A DNA stretch of 64,000 nt from Onchocerca lupi. Lineage: Eukaryota; Nematoda; Chromadorea; Rhabditida; Onchocercidae. The notes below the pieces were generated by a model. It was not told where the DNA came from and did not search any database. It was given only the letters and a program-made list of their open reading frames with translations. Numbering within the stretch: the first letter of the stretch is position 1; each line of letters begins with the position of its first letter. The translations under genes were made by a program, and so were the position numbers. The DNA lies in contig JAOVVO010000039.1 of assembly GCA_028564675.1 (NCBI GenBank), forward strand, positions 1-64,000, written 5' to 3'. Positions 63,926 through 64,000 of the stretch are shown here, one piece after another.

Positions 63926-64000
63926 AATACCTTGTTATGATCAGACGCCCTGTTCTGGTTGTATTAGTAGCTCTGATATCCCGGAAATTCTTGATACATT
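63926..64000 (+). CDS. Possible partial exon cut by right edge
   Basis: After ATTATTTCAG at 63916-63925 the frame (1 nt, then ATA) reads a Cys-rich, non-random-looking peptide, IPCYDQTPCSGCISSS and on, open to the window end. The same frame has a TGA just upstream, which fits an exon beginning at the acceptor. Family unknown and too short to be sure. Confidence 0.25.

Larger units (their letters stand above)
43381..64000. other. Gene-poor right third of the window
   Basis: About 20 kb of AT-rich DNA with no complete gene I can support. It holds scattered candidates (51083-51307, 49310-49423, 56054-56176, 63926-64000) and short repeats. The stretch 51,080-51,760 is less AT-rich than its surroundings. 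It could be an intergenic desert or a long intron of a gene whose exons lie to the right. Confidence 0.5.

Noticed and set aside
1..64000. tRNA, rRNA, spliced-leader RNA genes, CRISPR arrays, bacterial (Wolbachia-like) insertions.
   Set aside because: I looked for B-box-like and SL1-like sequences, regular spaced repeats and dense bacterial-style coding and saw none; a dedicated scan could still find a short RNA gene.

Overview
The window reads as nuclear DNA of a nematode, most likely a parasitic spirurid or filarial worm. It is strongly AT-rich. The genes are broken into many short exons with canonical GT..AG introns and TTTTCAG/TTGCAG acceptors. Several start codons lie 2-8 nt behind an acceptor-like AG, as expected for spliced-leader trans-splicing. 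The protein families also fit: an expanded TTBK/CK1-like kinase and an SMZ-like PDZ protein. I cannot name the species. Most open frames in this DNA are noise, so I rebuilt genes by joining exons whose splice sites and reading phases agree.

Layout. (1) 508-8582, minus strand: mevalonate kinase in 11 exons, running off the left edge before its C-terminal lobe. It has a Ser/Thr-rich N-terminal extension and an insertion of about 85 residues with a poly-Gln run. (2) 8583-23110: about 14.5 kb with no supportable gene. It holds simple repeats and a large inverted-repeat (foldback) element with ~195-bp arms near 17.8 and 19.2 kb. (3) 23111-25648, plus strand: a complete 383-residue TTBK/CK1-like kinase in 8 exons with all catalytic motifs. 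(4) 26076-29202, minus strand: a PDZ-domain protein, and upstream of it a 170-residue unrecognised membrane protein with a LIR-like motif. Their spacing suggests an operon, or one gene with alternative 3' exons. (5) 33001-34120 and 36954-40244, minus strand: two tandem paralogues of a secreted/type I membrane family with conserved cysteines, a C-P-W-C motif and one transmembrane segment. Exon phases match one to one. One intron of the second copy appears to be GC-AG, whereas the first copy has a GT donor at the matching position. (6) 40245-64000: mostly noncoding AT-rich DNA with a few weak candidate exons, including one cut by the right edge.

The mevalonate kinase is housekeeping metabolism (isoprenoid precursors). 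In C. elegans, the TTBK/CK1-like kinase class and SMZ-type PDZ proteins are typical of spermatogenic cells, so the middle of the window may be a male-germline cluster; this is inference. The most novel content is the tandem CPWC membrane-protein pair, with the LIR-bearing protein and the foldback element next.
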